Assembly: GCF_020217465.1 (NCBI RefSeq)
Contig: NZ_CP084115.1
Coordinates: forward strand, 1,364,001-1,428,000
Direction of reading: 5' to 3'
Length of the DNA stretch: 64,000 nt
Origin: Cobetia amphilecti
GTDB lineage: Bacteria; Pseudomonadota; Gammaproteobacteria; Pseudomonadales; Halomonadaceae
Position numbers and translations under genes: made by a program. This document shows, in pieces, positions 22,126 through 31,605 of this stretch. Numbering within the stretch: the first letter of the stretch is position 1; the number at the start of each line of letters is the position of its first letter. Under the pieces are notes generated by a model, which was not told where the DNA came from, did not search any database, and worked only from the letters and a program-made list of their open reading frames with translations.

Positions 22126-23068
22126 GAAGTATCGGAGACGCTATGTCGTCGCGAAAATCGAGTCGGCCTACGGTGTTGCCAGTGCTGACATGACGGGCGC
22201 CACGGTGCTCGAGGTTGTCATGCTGGATGGCGGCAACCCGTATGCCGGCAACACGGTAGATCGCGAGCGAATGCGAGATGGTCTTGGGGCGTTCGAACAG
22301 GTCAACACTGGACCGTATGTCGAGCGAACCATTACCGTCCCGTATGCCGGTTCAGGCACTGCTGGCACGGCCCCCGCCTACGGCATCCTGCTGCGCGCGT
22401 GCGGCATGAGCGAAGACGTGGTGGTCGATACCAGTGTGACCTATCAGCCGGCCAGTGAGGGGCATGAGAGCCTTGAGCTCTGGTGGTTTGAAGACGGCCA
22501 GATGCAGCACATCAGCGGCGCGCGTGGCTCCTTCACTCTCAGCGCCGACAGCCAAGGCCTGCCGTCGCTCGAGTTCTCCTTCACCGGGCTGTACAAGAAG
22601 ACCGAAGCCGCCGGCGACGCCAGCGGGGCCGATCAGGCTGTTCAAGCCAAAGAGGTGCCGGTCAACAAGGACAACACCGTGGCTGAGATCGGTGGACACC
22701 AGGCGTGTATGAGTTCGCTGTCGCTGGATGTGGGCAACCAGGTGGAGTACCGCAACCTGATCAACTGCGAGTCGGTGCATATCACGGATCGCCAGGCGAC
22801 GGGCTCTACCAACATCGAGGCGCCAGATCTCGCCACCAAGGACTACTTCGCGGCGGTTGAAAGCCACAAGGCGAGCGGTGTCACTCTGGTGCCTGTCACG
22901 CTGACTCACGGCAAGACGGCCGGCAACATCATTGAGCTCAAAGGCAGCAATGTTCAGCTGTCCTCGATCTCGCCGACGGACAATCAGGGCATCATGCACT
23001 ACGACATTGGCCTGCGCTTCCTGCCAGACGGCGGCAGCGACGACGACTTCACGTTGACCTTCAAGTAA
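22118..23068 (+). CDS. Major tail tube protein
   Basis: This is a 316-residue beta-rich protein. YVVAKIESAYGVASADMTGA near the start, VDRERMRDGLGAFEQVNTGP and ARGSFTLSADSQGLPSLEFS fit the tail tube proteins of siphophages related to lambda gpV. Stacked rings of it form the flexible tail. It lies directly before the chaperone pair. Confidence 0.85.
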   Translation: MAKKYRRRYVVAKIESAYGVASADMTGATVLEVVMLDGGNPYAGNTVDRERMRDGLGAFEQVNTGPYVERTITVPYAGSGTAGTAPAYGILLRACGMSEDVVVDTSVTYQPASEGHESLELWWFEDGQMQHISGARGSFTLSADSQGLPSLEFSFTGLYKKTEAAGDASGADQAVQAKEVPVNKDNTVAEIGGHQACMSSLSLDVGNQVEYRNLINCESVHITDRQATGSTNIEAPDLATKDYFAAVESHKASGVTLVPVTLTHGKTAGNIIELKGSNVQLSSISPTDNQGIMHYDIGLRFLPDGGSDDDFTLTFK

Positions 23069-23160
23069 GCCGGCGGCATCCGTCATAACCTCACGCCATC
23101 TGCCAAACGGTAGGTGGCGTGCATGCCTCACCCAACTCAGTTGATTCGAAAGGACACACC

Positions 23161-23505
23161 ATGAGCTTTGTACTCAAGAAGATTCCGGATATCACCGTAC
23201 CCGTCTCTGTCGTCGTCCCGGGCGAAGAAGCACCGGCCACCCTCTATGCTACCTGGCGCCTGCATCCTGTCAGCGAAACCCAGAAGATCATGGAGAAGCA
23301 GCGCGCCGGCGAGATGGACGATGAAGCGCTTGTTGATCAAGACCTGGTTGGCCTCTCAGGCATCACTGATGAGAAGGGCAAGGAAGTGCCTTTCTCCAAG
23401 GACCTGGTAGCGCAGCTGATGGACACTGCCTACGTGCGCAAGAACCTGATCATGAGCTGGTTCGCTGCCCAGCAGGGCCGCAGTGAGGCCGCCGCAAAAA
23501 ACTGA
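23161..23505 (+). CDS. Tail assembly chaperone, gpG-like
   Basis: This is a 114-residue protein starting MSFVLKKIPDITVPVSVVVP. It is the shorter product of a frameshift pair: its last codons, GCA AAA AAC TGA, contain the canonical slippery heptamer A AAA AAC (23496-23502) immediately before the stop. As in lambda G/GT, the short form and a fraction of the extended form should coat the tape measure during tail assembly. AAAGGA precedes the start at 23161. Confidence 0.82.
   Translation: MSFVLKKIPDITVPVSVVVPGEEAPATLYATWRLHPVSETQKIMEKQRAGEMDDEALVDQDLVGLSGITDEKGKEVPFSKDLVAQLMDTAYVRKNLIMSWFAAQQGRSEAAAKN
23496..23502 (+). promoter_or_regulatory. -1 ribosomal frameshift site A AAA AAC
   Basis: The heptamer is in the correct X XXY YYZ phase relative to the gpG-like frame and lies directly before its TGA stop. 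A -1 shift here enters a 111-codon open frame ending at 23834. Confidence 0.8.
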
Positions 23506-23834
23506 AAGATGCCGGTCGGTGGTGGGCGGGTGCCGGCCGGATAGAAGACACGCGTGAGAGCGATGCCGCCGCGCTGGGCATCGCTCACCAACAGCCCGCT
23601 GAGCCAGGCGTCTATGAGCTCTGGGAAGAGCATCTGACGGCCCTCGATGTCTTCCTGTCCTGCCGAACCCAGTGGCGAGTGATCTCCGGCATGAGCGGTG
23701 CACATCATCAGGGGCTGGACTACTCGGCTCTCGAGAGCGTCATGCGGATGAAGGCGATCGAAGACCCGGGCGGCACGCTGGTGCAGATTCAGCATATCGA
23801 GGCGGGGGCACTTGAGGTGATGAATGGCGGTTGA
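23502..23834 (+). CDS. gpT-like extension (DUF1799) read by -1 frameshift
   Basis: This frame has no good start codon of its own and is reached only by the slip at 23496-23502. Its product (LKDAGRWWAGAGRIEDTRES, DAAALGI, then FLSCRTQWRVISGMSGAHHQ and GLDYSALESVMRM, ending EAGALEVMNGG) has the features of DUF1799, the T part of siphophage tail chaperones. The fusion protein would cover 23161-23834. Confidence 0.8.
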   Translation: MKDAGRWWAGAGRIEDTRESDAAALGIAHQQPAEPGVYELWEEHLTALDVFLSCRTQWRVISGMSGAHHQGLDYSALESVMRMKAIEDPGGTLVQIQHIEAGALEVMNGG

Positions 23835-23908
23835 TCGTGTGTCCAGTAGATAGATAAAGCCATGGGCTCTATACTCGCCTCTCATTTCGATAGGCACCCG
23901 TTGACGCT
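23835..23908 (+). promoter_or_regulatory. Probable promoter of the two-gene insert
   Basis: The 74-bp gap contains TATACT (-10-like, 23873-23878) and further upstream TTGATC/GATAAA at 23831-23858. Either could drive the insert independently of the late promoter. The -35 for TATACT is poor. Confidence 0.4.
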
Positions 23909-24703
23909 ATGCCCATGCTCAATCCCGTAGGTCAAGCTATTTCTGAGGCCATGAAGTTTTCCATGCGATTGGAAGAGCGCCGAGGGAGCATTCAGTCTTT
24001 TGATATTCGCCGATTGGAGAGTATGGCGTGCCCCCAAAAGGGTAACTACTTGATGTATCTGTCAAAAGAGATGCTCGTGGCAGAAATATGTAGGGATTTT
24101 GAGCGTTTCGATAAAGCAGCCCAGAGTTTTCTATCGCAGTCGGTGTCATGGGAATTGGCCGCCAACATGTCAATGACGGCGCTTTTCGCTTTCAGCCCTG
24201 ACATGGCAAAGATGATGGCGAGACGCGCACTCGACATGGCGCCGGGCAATGGCGAAGTCATCAGCTTTGCATCCGATATTGCTTGGTTCGCTGGTGATCT
24301 GCCGTTGTGTACAGAACTTCGGAAGCGCCATGAGCGCTTGGGTGAAGAAATGGACAAGAAGCTGACGGATCAGGATACTCGACGGATTTTGGAAGACGCT
24401 GGCGTCACCGAGGGTGAGTATCAAGATTTAGTGGCAGGCTTGCATGCCTTGCTTCGAGAGCACTTGTCTGGGGCGATGAGAGATCGTGTCAGATTGCACT
24501 TTGATACTCAGCATCATGAAGATGGCTCTGAGGGCCTCGTGCTTGAGGTGCTCTCAGATATGGACGACGAGAGACTTGATGCCTTGGATGACGCTGTTTT
24601 GGAGTACGGCTCTGACACAGGGCGCTGGGGTTATGATCTTTGCCGTATCACGACCTTCTTGGTGAGAGACCTTCCTCAAAGTTCTGCAGAAGGAGCTGCT
24701 TGA
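23909..24703 (+). CDS. Unknown protein, first gene of an insert in the tail operon
   Basis: This is a 264-residue, mostly helical cytoplasmic protein without recognised domains. It contains SMTALFAFSPDMAKMMARRA and FASDIAWFAGDLPLCTELRK in a TPR-like helical pattern, and an acidic C-terminal third (SDMDDERLDALDDAVLEYGS). Codon use is less GC-rich than in the surrounding tail genes. It is followed after one base by the HEPN-like gene, so the two form a unit. Neither is a known tail protein. The position between chaperone and tape measure genes is unusual. It may be a moron with a host-benefit or defence role. Confidence 0.6.
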   Translation: MPMLNPVGQAISEAMKFSMRLEERRGSIQSFDIRRLESMACPQKGNYLMYLSKEMLVAEICRDFERFDKAAQSFLSQSVSWELAANMSMTALFAFSPDMAKMMARRALDMAPGNGEVISFASDIAWFAGDLPLCTELRKRHERLGEEMDKKLTDQDTRRILEDAGVTEGEYQDLVAGLHALLREHLSGAMRDRVRLHFDTQHHEDGSEGLVLEVLSDMDDERLDALDDAVLEYGSDTGRWGYDLCRITTFLVRDLPQSSAEGAA

Positions 24704-24704
24704 C

Positions 24705-25067
24705 GTGCCACATAGACTTCATGAAGTAGCCGGAATCCTTAAGGATGCTGACCTTTCTGGCAGTCCACATTTGGATGAGCACCAGGCCAGGAGCGTTGTG
24801 AATCGCGCTTACTATGCTGCTTATGTTACCGCCCGAGATTTTTGCACAAGTAAGGGTTTTCCAATGTCTGCAGGTGGCAGCCATGAGAAGATCGTGAATG
24901 TGCTTCTAGAACAGCCTAAATGGTCAAGAGTTGGCAATCAGCTGAAGCAGATCAAGGCGCTTCGTCATCAGGCAGATTATCAATGGGATCGCGCCATCAC
25001 ATGGCGAGATGCGAATTCGACATTGAAAAAGAGTCGTCAAATCATTGAGGCCATTCAAGGCGCATAA
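24705..25067 (+). CDS. HEPN-like protein, second gene of the insert
   Basis: This is a 120-residue protein with a GTG start one base after the preceding stop. ARSVVNRAYYAAYVTARDF (residues 28-46) matches the helix of small HEPN-fold proteins that carries (S)RAYYAA. LRHQADYQ (86-93) matches the second conserved segment with Arg, His, Ala-Asp-Tyr. HEPN proteins are often RNases or toxin parts in TA and defence modules. The strict catalytic R-x4-6-H motif is not evident, so this may be a non-catalytic or divergent member. A terminator follows at 25171. Confidence 0.6.
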   Translation: MPHRLHEVAGILKDADLSGSPHLDEHQARSVVNRAYYAAYVTARDFCTSKGFPMSAGGSHEKIVNVLLEQPKWSRVGNQLKQIKALRHQADYQWDRAITWRDANSTLKKSRQIIEAIQGA

Positions 25068-25170
25068 TCTTTTCTGATCAGACTAATCATCCGCTTGGGT
25101 GTGAGTCGCCCGCGTAGTCACCAGCATTCAGTATCGCCCGCTCGATAACTCGTAAGCCCATATCAATATC

Positions 25171-25197
25171 AGCCCTGCCATCTGGCGGGGCTTTTTT
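25171..25197 (+). terminator. Terminator closing the HEPN insert
   Basis: Stem AGCCCTGCC/GGCGGGGCT with loop ATCT and a TTTTTT tail, between the HEPN-like gene and the tape measure. It is nearly the same stem as the terminator at 12488. Confidence 0.85.
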
Positions 25198-25221
25198 ATG
25201 CCTGTCATTTGAGGTGCCTGC

Positions 25222-28200
25222 ATGGCGACACGTCGATTTACTACTGAGTTCGTCATCACCGGTGACAGCTCAAGCGGCGTGAACGCGTCGCGGGAATTGC
25301 AGCAAGCCAACGCTGACATGACGCGCGAGATGCAGCGCGCCGAGCAGCAGAGTGAGGCGACGGGCCAGAGCCTGGAAAACGTGGCGGTCCATGCGCAGAG
25401 GCTTGCGGCGGTGAGCACCGCTACGGCTGCTGCAATGGGCGCAATGGCGGTGAGTCAGACACGTAACATCGCCGAGCAGGCAGCGCTTTCTCGCTCCATT
25501 GGTGTGACCGTCCAGACGCTGCAGCAGTGGGAGTTTGCCGCCCAGAGTGTAAGCCTTGGCGCCGGCAGTATGGGCGACGTATTCAAAGACGCTGCTGAAA
25601 AAATCGGCGAATTCGCTAATTCTGGTGGCGGCGAAGCGGCAGACCTGTTTGAGCGCCTGAATCTCAATATCGCTGAATTGATGGCGATGAGTCCCGACAA
25701 GCAGCTGCTTGAAGTCGGGAAGGCACTGGACAGCGTTGCCACTCAGGGCGAGAAAGTCTTCTTCATGGAGGCGCTGGCAAATGACGCCAGTCGCCTGTTG
25801 CCGCTGCTCGAGGACAACGCGACGCAGCTCAAGGAGCAGATTCGCCTGGCGGAGCAACTCGGTGTCGCCATTCCTCAGTCGGATGTCGATAGCATTGAGA
25901 GTGCCAACCAGGCGCTGAACGAGCTGACGGCGATTGGAACCGGGTTCGCCAATCAAATCGCCGTCCAGTGGGCACCCAGTATCGTTGAGCTGTCTGCTGC
26001 TGTTCAGGATGCTGTCGTGGATCTGGGCGGCATGGGTGATATTGCCGAAGATGTTTCCGATGGCATCGTGGCATTGGCGGTCGTGTTGGGTGGACGCCTG
26101 GCGGTATCCCTTGGGGCAGCAGCTGTAGCGACCGTTCAGAACGTCAATGCCCAGCGCGCCCTCGCGGCTCAAGCAGCTCAGACGGCCAGCGTAGAAACCG
26201 GCGCCGCACTGGCAGCGGCCCGCCGGGCAGAGGCTGAGCAGGCCGCAGCGGTTGTCAGTGCGAAGGCAGCCGCGCAGCGCGCTCAGGCGGCGCAGGTTGA
26301 AGCAGCCGCACAGCTGCGCTCCATTCAGCTGACCCAGCAACAAATGGCCGCTGAGCGCGCGCTGGAGACGCAGCGCCTGCAAGCGCAGATCAGCGCCACG
26401 GGTCGCCAGCAGTCGCTGACCCGACTCGCGGAGATACGTCGTACCGAGATCGCGCTGAATGGGCAAGCCGCTGCCGCCGAGAAGGCTTTAACAGCAGCGA
26501 AGGTGCAAAGCGGTAGCGCCACAAGAATGCTGACGGCTGCCGAGGTAGATCTGGCGCGCGCCACGACGGTAACGACTGGTGCTGCCAACGCCAATACTGC
26601 CGCTCTGGGAGCCAATACCGCTGCGCAAAGAGCGATGACCTTCGCCAGCCGTGGCGTCGCCTCCGTGATGGCGCTGGTGGGTGGCCCTACTGGCGCGTTC
26701 GTCATTGCAGGTCTTGGCCTGTGGTATATGCACGACGCGCTCGATGACTCTGAGGATCGGGCCCGGGAGCTGCAGTCTGCGATCTATGATCTGACAGGGA
26801 ATCTCGATCTTCTCACCAAGGCGCAGCTGGAGAACAAGCGCGCCGACTTCCTCGGCACCTTGCTTGAACAGCAGAAAGAAGCGACGCAGATTGCTGGCGA
26901 AATCGCGGCCCTTTCCGACCAGGTGAAGCTGGAAGATGTCATGTTCCAAGGGCGTCCTGGCGCTGGTCGAGCGGCACTCGAGGGCGTTACAGGCGACGGG
27001 GGGCTGGCCAAGCAGCTGGAAGATTCTCTGTTCAAGGTTGAGCAAACCTCCGGTGCGCTTGAGGACATCAACGATCAGCTCGAGCTTGTTGGCCAGCGCG
27101 CTGGCAATGCTGGTCATGGACTGAGCATCACTTCGATAGAGGCGCAGAAGGCTGCTGATGCAGCAAAGAAACAGGCCGACGCACTCAAGGCGCTGCAGCA
27201 GGAAATGGACCCGCTGCTGGCGGATCATGAGACCTACGTCGAGCGCTTGCAGGTGCTGGATGCCGCGCTGGCGGCGAATGACATCACGCAGATCCAGTAC
27301 GCCGAGTCCGTCCAGTGGGCGGCCAAGCAGTACACCGATGCCGCCACTGGCGCGGAGGAGTACGAGAAGCGCGTCAAGAGCCTGGTAGGCGAGTTCGATG
27401 GCCAGGAGCAAAAGGCAGAAAAGCTGCGCCAGGCACTGATTGATATCAACGAAGCCTATCGTCGCGGCGACGTTGACGGTATGCAGTATCAGCGCATGGT
27501 CAAGAGCGTGCGCGATGAGATGGCCCAGCTCGCTGACGAGTCTGATCCGATCTCCAAGGAGATGGCCAAGTCGTGGGAAGAGGCGGCCAAGCGCATCGAC
27601 GAAACCTTCGCCGATGCCTTTACCGGCGCGTTCGACTCCTTCGATGACTTCGGTGACCAGCTGCTTGATAGCTTCAAGCGCCTGTTGGCAGAACTGGCCT
27701 ATCAGGCCACGCTGAAGCCGATCGTCGTCGGCTTCACCAGCGACATGCAGAGCATGATGGGGCAGTCCGGCGGCGGCGTTGGTGGCACTGGCACTGGCTC
27801 TTGGGATAACACCCTGAAGGGCTTCGAGGGTGCCAAGAAGGCTTGGGACTGGCTCTCTGCCAGCGGTGTGTCTGCCGCGACTCCAGGTAGTGCCTCGATT
27901 GGTTATGGCGGGGCAGGTTGGGCCGCTCAGGCCAACACTGGCACCTATACCGGATGGGCCGGAAGTGCATCGTCAGCAGCCAGCACCGCTGGCGGCGGCT
28001 GGGGAGCGGCAGCCTCCAATGTGGGAACGGGGCTCGCCACCGCAGGTGCGGGGTACGTTGGCAGCTATGCCGGCACCGAGCTCGGCTCGGCCCTGACAGG
28101 CAAGACAGCCAACTCCAACTATGGCGCCACCATTGGCACAGCAGCCGGCGCCTACATTGGCTCTATCGTGCCGGTTATCGGCACCGTCATTGGCGCTGCT

Positions 28201-31200
28201 CTCGGCGGCGCGATTGGCGGGCTCGCTGACTCGGCATTTGGCTCGGGCCGCAAATCCTATGGCCAGATAGGTTCAGAGAAAGAGGGCATTGCTGCCGGTG
28301 GCTTCACCACCCGCGATGTCTATGGTGAGCCTGGCAATACCCGCTATGCCGGCATGTATGCCGAGTCGGCTTTCGGCGGGATTGGCGTCACCAAGAAGCA
28401 GAAGACGGATGATGGCGCACTCAAGGATATGGTCTCGGCGTTCGTTGAGATCGATAACTCCCTGGCGTCAGTGATGACAGCGGCCCAGCTTGAGAGCACC
28501 CGAAACGCGCTTGACGGCTGGCGAAGCAGCAAGACCAAGAACATCGGCAAGATCGTTGACCAGCGACTGAGCGCCGTTGTCGAGGCGACGGACTCGATCT
28601 TCGAGAACACGCTCAAGGGCATGGACCGAGAGTCTCTGGTCCAAGGTCTTGTCGGCGGACTGCAGATAGAGAATGTCGGCGCCCAGATGGCGACTGCTGT
28701 CGCGGCAGACATGAATGAGCAGTTCCGGGAGGTACTGAAGGGTGGCAATGCGGAGGGCATCGATGCCGCGACACAGAGCCTGCTGGCTGCCGCCGCCGCG
28801 GTTAAAATGCTGGGCAGTACAGCCGAGACGCTCAACCTCCAGTTTGATGAGACTGCCAGTGGCGCACTGGATGCCGCGGCCAACATCGCCGGGCTGGCAG
28901 GCGGGTTCGATAGCCTTGCTTCCCTTCAAGATAGCTACCTGCAGAACTACTTCTCCGAAGAAGAGCGCCGCGAGCTGGTAATCAAGCAGCTGACCAAGCA
29001 GATCGGTCAGTTCAATGCCGCAACAGAGCAGAGCATCAACAGCAAAGGCGGGCTGCGCGACTATATCGAGTCTCTCGACTTGATGACGGAGAGCGGGCAG
29101 GAAGCCTATGCCTCGGCGCTCAACATTGCGACGGCGTTTGATCAGCTTGCTGAAGCGACTGACTCAGCGCTGACCGCCGTCAATGAGCGATATCAAGCAC
29201 TGCTGGCGACGGCTCAAGCCACCTATGATTCAACGGCGCAAGCAGTAGCTCAGGCGGCCAAGGCGTTCAATACCACGGCCTTCTCCCAGCAGCTGGCGCT
29301 GCTTGAATTGGCGGGCGATGCCCAGGCGATCGTCGTGGCTCAGCGCGAGAAAGAGCTTGCCGCCATTGATGAGTCTCTGCGCCCGACGCAGCGCCGCATC
29401 TGGGCGCTGCAAGACGAGGCGGCGGCCCAGAAGGCGGCAGCCGCTGCCGGTGAGGAGTACGCGAGCGCGCTGGCGAGTGCCCAGGAGTGGCTGGGGTCAA
29501 CGCTGGAAGGTATTTCCGGATGGGTAGACCAGCAGCGCGCAACTGGCGGATCGCCGCCGGATAACCTTGGCGAGTCCCGAAGTCAGTTCGATGAGCAGTT
29601 GGCATTGGCGCAAGGGGGCGACCGTGAAGCACTGCAGTCGATCACCCAGTATGCCGATCGCCTGCTGTCCAGCAGCCAAGAGATGTTCGCCTCAGGCCCT
29701 GATGCGCAGGCCGAACGCGAGAAGGTGCTGGCTGCCCTGGAAGACCTTCCAGACGCCATCAGTGCTGAGCAGTACATCGCGGATGAGATCAAGCAGGCGC
29801 TGCGTGAGCAGACCTCTGGCATCACAGACCGACTTGGCGAAGTGCTGGTCTCTGGCACGCCGGCCAAGATCGCCGAGGCGATGTCCGGCTCATTCGAGGA
29901 TCTGACGCGCGGCGTGGGTGGAGTCCTGACACGAGAGCAGCTTGCAACCGTGATGCAGGGCAAGGCCACTGATGCTCAGATCGATGCGCTGATGGGCATG
30001 GTTGACCTGAACGGCGACGGCATCATCTCCGGGCTGGAAAGCGTCATCATCAAATCACTGCCGAGCGACACGCTGCTCAGCAATGTCATCAAGAACCAGC
30101 TCGAGGCCACCCGTAACAAGCAGCTGACGCACGCTCAGGTGCGCAACGCCCTGTCCCCGATCGCAACAGACGATCAGATCAATGCGCTCATCGAGCGTGT
30201 GGATGTGAACGGCGACGGGATCATCACTGAGCAAGAGCTGGCCAACGCTCGTATTAGTCAGTTAGCGGTGGGTATTGGCAACACGCTCAAGCCGATGTTC
30301 GACGGTATCGATCTCGATCTGGACGGTGTGATCGATTACGAAGAGTTCGGCAAGCAGTTCGATGGTATGGCCTCAGACGCAGAGCTGAAGCGCATCTTCC
30401 ATCAGCTCGATCTCAATGGCGACGGCACTATCAGCGCCATTGAGGCAGGCAAGGCCTCAACGGATGAGGTCAGCAGCAACACCAAGCCGCTCGAGGACAG
30501 TGCCCGCGACCAGCTGGCGACACTGAATGGCCTGGTCGATGAAATGTCTCGCTCAACAGATCAATTTGTTGGCCTCAACACAACAATGATCAGCCTGCGG
30601 GATTCGATCAATGCGCTGGGCGTTGCGCAGGAAGAAATCGCGCGCATTGAAAAGGAGCGAGTGGCTGCCGAAATCGCTGAACGGGGGAAGATCGAGAAGT
30701 CACGAGTCAACTCCGAGATAAGCGAAGAGCAGCAGCGCATCAATGCTGAGATCAATAGCGCTCGTGAGCGCCGGAACGGCATTGACGATCTCACAACAAC
30801 CCCTGACCGAAACGTCATCAAGTCTGGCTATAAGCACTGGAAGGACGCGGCTTCCAACATTGATGATGTGGCAGGTCGATTCATCGACCGCTTTGGTGTG
30901 AGTGACAATGCCGCTGACAAGCTGTGGGAGCATTTTACCAGCGGAGCTGGTTTCTACGCCGACCGAAATGGGAAAGGCGACGCGCCTGGTCCCGGCGGCG
31001 CTTACGCACCAGGCGGGGCGTACTGGGATTATGTTGAAGATTATGTAGAGGCGATCCACAAGTCAGCAAAGGACAATGCAGCTGCCAAGAGCAAGGTCAA
31101 CAAGGAGATAGATCGGCTCAAGAAGGAGCTCAAGACTGCCGGAAGCGATGTTGATAGGAGTGAGCTGGCATCGTTGCGTAAGCAGTACAAGGACTTGACG

Positions 31201-31605
31201 GGAGATGCCGCGCCCTTTGCTAAGGGTGGCGTGTTTGCCAACTCCGTAGTGGATGACCCTACCTACTTCAATATGGGACTGATGGGCGAGGCTGGCCCAG
31301 AGGCCATCATGCCTCTACAGCGCGGCGCAAATGGGGTGCTCGGTGTTCGCGCGGAGTTGCCGCCGGTTTCACTTCCGCCGCTGCTGGGCAAAGACGACGC
31401 TATCGAGGTATTGCGTGACATGCAGCGCGAGATGGCGCTGCTTCGTCGTGAAAACAAGGAGCTGCTCGGCCGTATCGAGCAGCACGGCGGCGCTGCCGTC
31501 GCTGTACAGCAGGCTGGCTTCCAGCGGCAGATCAGCGAGCAGCAGCGAGGTAACCGATCTCTCGATGAGATGAGATCTTCTGCACGCCTGGAGGCATCGA
31601 GATGA
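25222..31605 (+). CDS. Tail tape measure protein with EF-hand-like loops
   Basis: This is a 2,127-residue protein, the largest gene of the window, in the tape measure position. The first 500 residues are Ala/Gln-rich coiled coil, followed by a hydrophobic segment (about 480-505). A Gly/Ser/Ala-rich part lies at about 850-1010 (GSALTGKTANSNYGATIGTA). Near residues 1595, 1661, 1697 and 1730 are four DxNGDG-type loops (DLNGDGIISGLE, DVNGDGIITEQE, DLDLDGVIDYEE, DLNGDGTISAIE), the calcium-binding EF-hand signature. The C-terminus has FAKGGVFANSVVDDPTYFNM and GEAGPEAIMPLQRGANGVLG, typical of tape measures. It sets tail length and helps DNA entry. Confidence 0.93.
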   Translation: MATRRFTTEFVITGDSSSGVNASRELQQANADMTREMQRAEQQSEATGQSLENVAVHAQRLAAVSTATAAAMGAMAVSQTRNIAEQAALSRSIGVTVQTLQQWEFAAQSVSLGAGSMGDVFKDAAEKIGEFANSGGGEAADLFERLNLNIAELMAMSPDKQLLEVGKALDSVATQGEKVFFMEALANDASRLLPLLEDNATQLKEQIRLAEQLGVAIPQSDVDSIESANQALNELTAIGTGFANQIAVQWAPSIVELSAAVQDAVVDLGGMGDIAEDVSDGIVALAVVLGGRLAVSLGAAAVATVQNVNAQRALAAQAAQTASVETGAALAAARRAEAEQAAAVVSAKAAAQRAQAAQVEAAAQLRSIQLTQQQMAAERALETQRLQAQISATGRQQSLTRLAEIRRTEIALNGQAAAAEKALTAAKVQSGSATRMLTAAEVDLARATTVTTGAANANTAALGANTAAQRAMTFASRGVASVMALVGGPTGAFVIAGLGLWYMHDALDDSEDRARELQSAIYDLTGNLDLLTKAQLENKRADFLGTLLEQQKEATQIAGEIAALSDQVKLEDVMFQGRPGAGRAALEGVTGDGGLAKQLEDSLFKVEQTSGALEDINDQLELVGQRAGNAGHGLSITSIEAQKAADAAKKQADALKALQQEMDPLLADHETYVERLQVLDAALAANDITQIQYAESVQWAAKQYTDAATGAEEYEKRVKSLVGEFDGQEQKAEKLRQALIDINEAYRRGDVDGMQYQRMVKSVRDEMAQLADESDPISKEMAKSWEEAAKRIDETFADAFTGAFDSFDDFGDQLLDSFKRLLAELAYQATLKPIVVGFTSDMQSMMGQSGGGVGGTGTGSWDNTLKGFEGAKKAWDWLSASGVSAATPGSASIGYGGAGWAAQANTGTYTGWAGSASSAASTAGGGWGAAASNVGTGLATAGAGYVGSYAGTELGSALTGKTANSNYGATIGTAAGAYIGSIVPVIGTVIGAALGGAIGGLADSAFGSGRKSYGQIGSEKEGIAAGGFTTRDVYGEPGNTRYAGMYAESAFGGIGVTKKQKTDDGALKDMVSAFVEIDNSLASVMTAAQLESTRNALDGWRSSKTKNIGKIVDQRLSAVVEATDSIFENTLKGMDRESLVQGLVGGLQIENVGAQMATAVAADMNEQFREVLKGGNAEGIDAATQSLLAAAAAVKMLGSTAETLNLQFDETASGALDAAANIAGLAGGFDSLASLQDSYLQNYFSEEERRELVIKQLTKQIGQFNAATEQSINSKGGLRDYIESLDLMTESGQEAYASALNIATAFDQLAEATDSALTAVNERYQALLATAQATYDSTAQAVAQAAKAFNTTAFSQQLALLELAGDAQAIVVAQREKELAAIDESLRPTQRRIWALQDEAAAQKAAAAAGEEYASALASAQEWLGSTLEGISGWVDQQRATGGSPPDNLGESRSQFDEQLALAQGGDREALQSITQYADRLLSSSQEMFASGPDAQAEREKVLAALEDLPDAISAEQYIADEIKQALREQTSGITDRLGEVLVSGTPAKIAEAMSGSFEDLTRGVGGVLTREQLATVMQGKATDAQIDALMGMVDLNGDGIISGLESVIIKSLPSDTLLSNVIKNQLEATRNKQLTHAQVRNALSPIATDDQINALIERVDVNGDGIITEQELANARISQLAVGIGNTLKPMFDGIDLDLDGVIDYEEFGKQFDGMASDAELKRIFHQLDLNGDGTISAIEAGKASTDEVSSNTKPLEDSARDQLATLNGLVDEMSRSTDQFVGLNTTMISLRDSINALGVAQEEIARIEKERVAAEIAERGKIEKSRVNSEISEEQQRINAEINSARERRNGIDDLTTTPDRNVIKSGYKHWKDAASNIDDVAGRFIDRFGVSDNAADKLWEHFTSGAGFYADRNGKGDAPGPGGAYAPGGAYWDYVEDYVEAIHKSAKDNAAAKSKVNKEIDRLKKELKTAGSDVDRSELASLRKQYKDLTGDAAPFAKGGVFANSVVDDPTYFNMGLMGEAGPEAIMPLQRGANGVLGVRAELPPVSLPPLLGKDDAIEVLRDMQREMALLRRENKELLGRIEQHGGAAVAVQQAGFQRQISEQQRGNRSLDEMRSSARLEASR

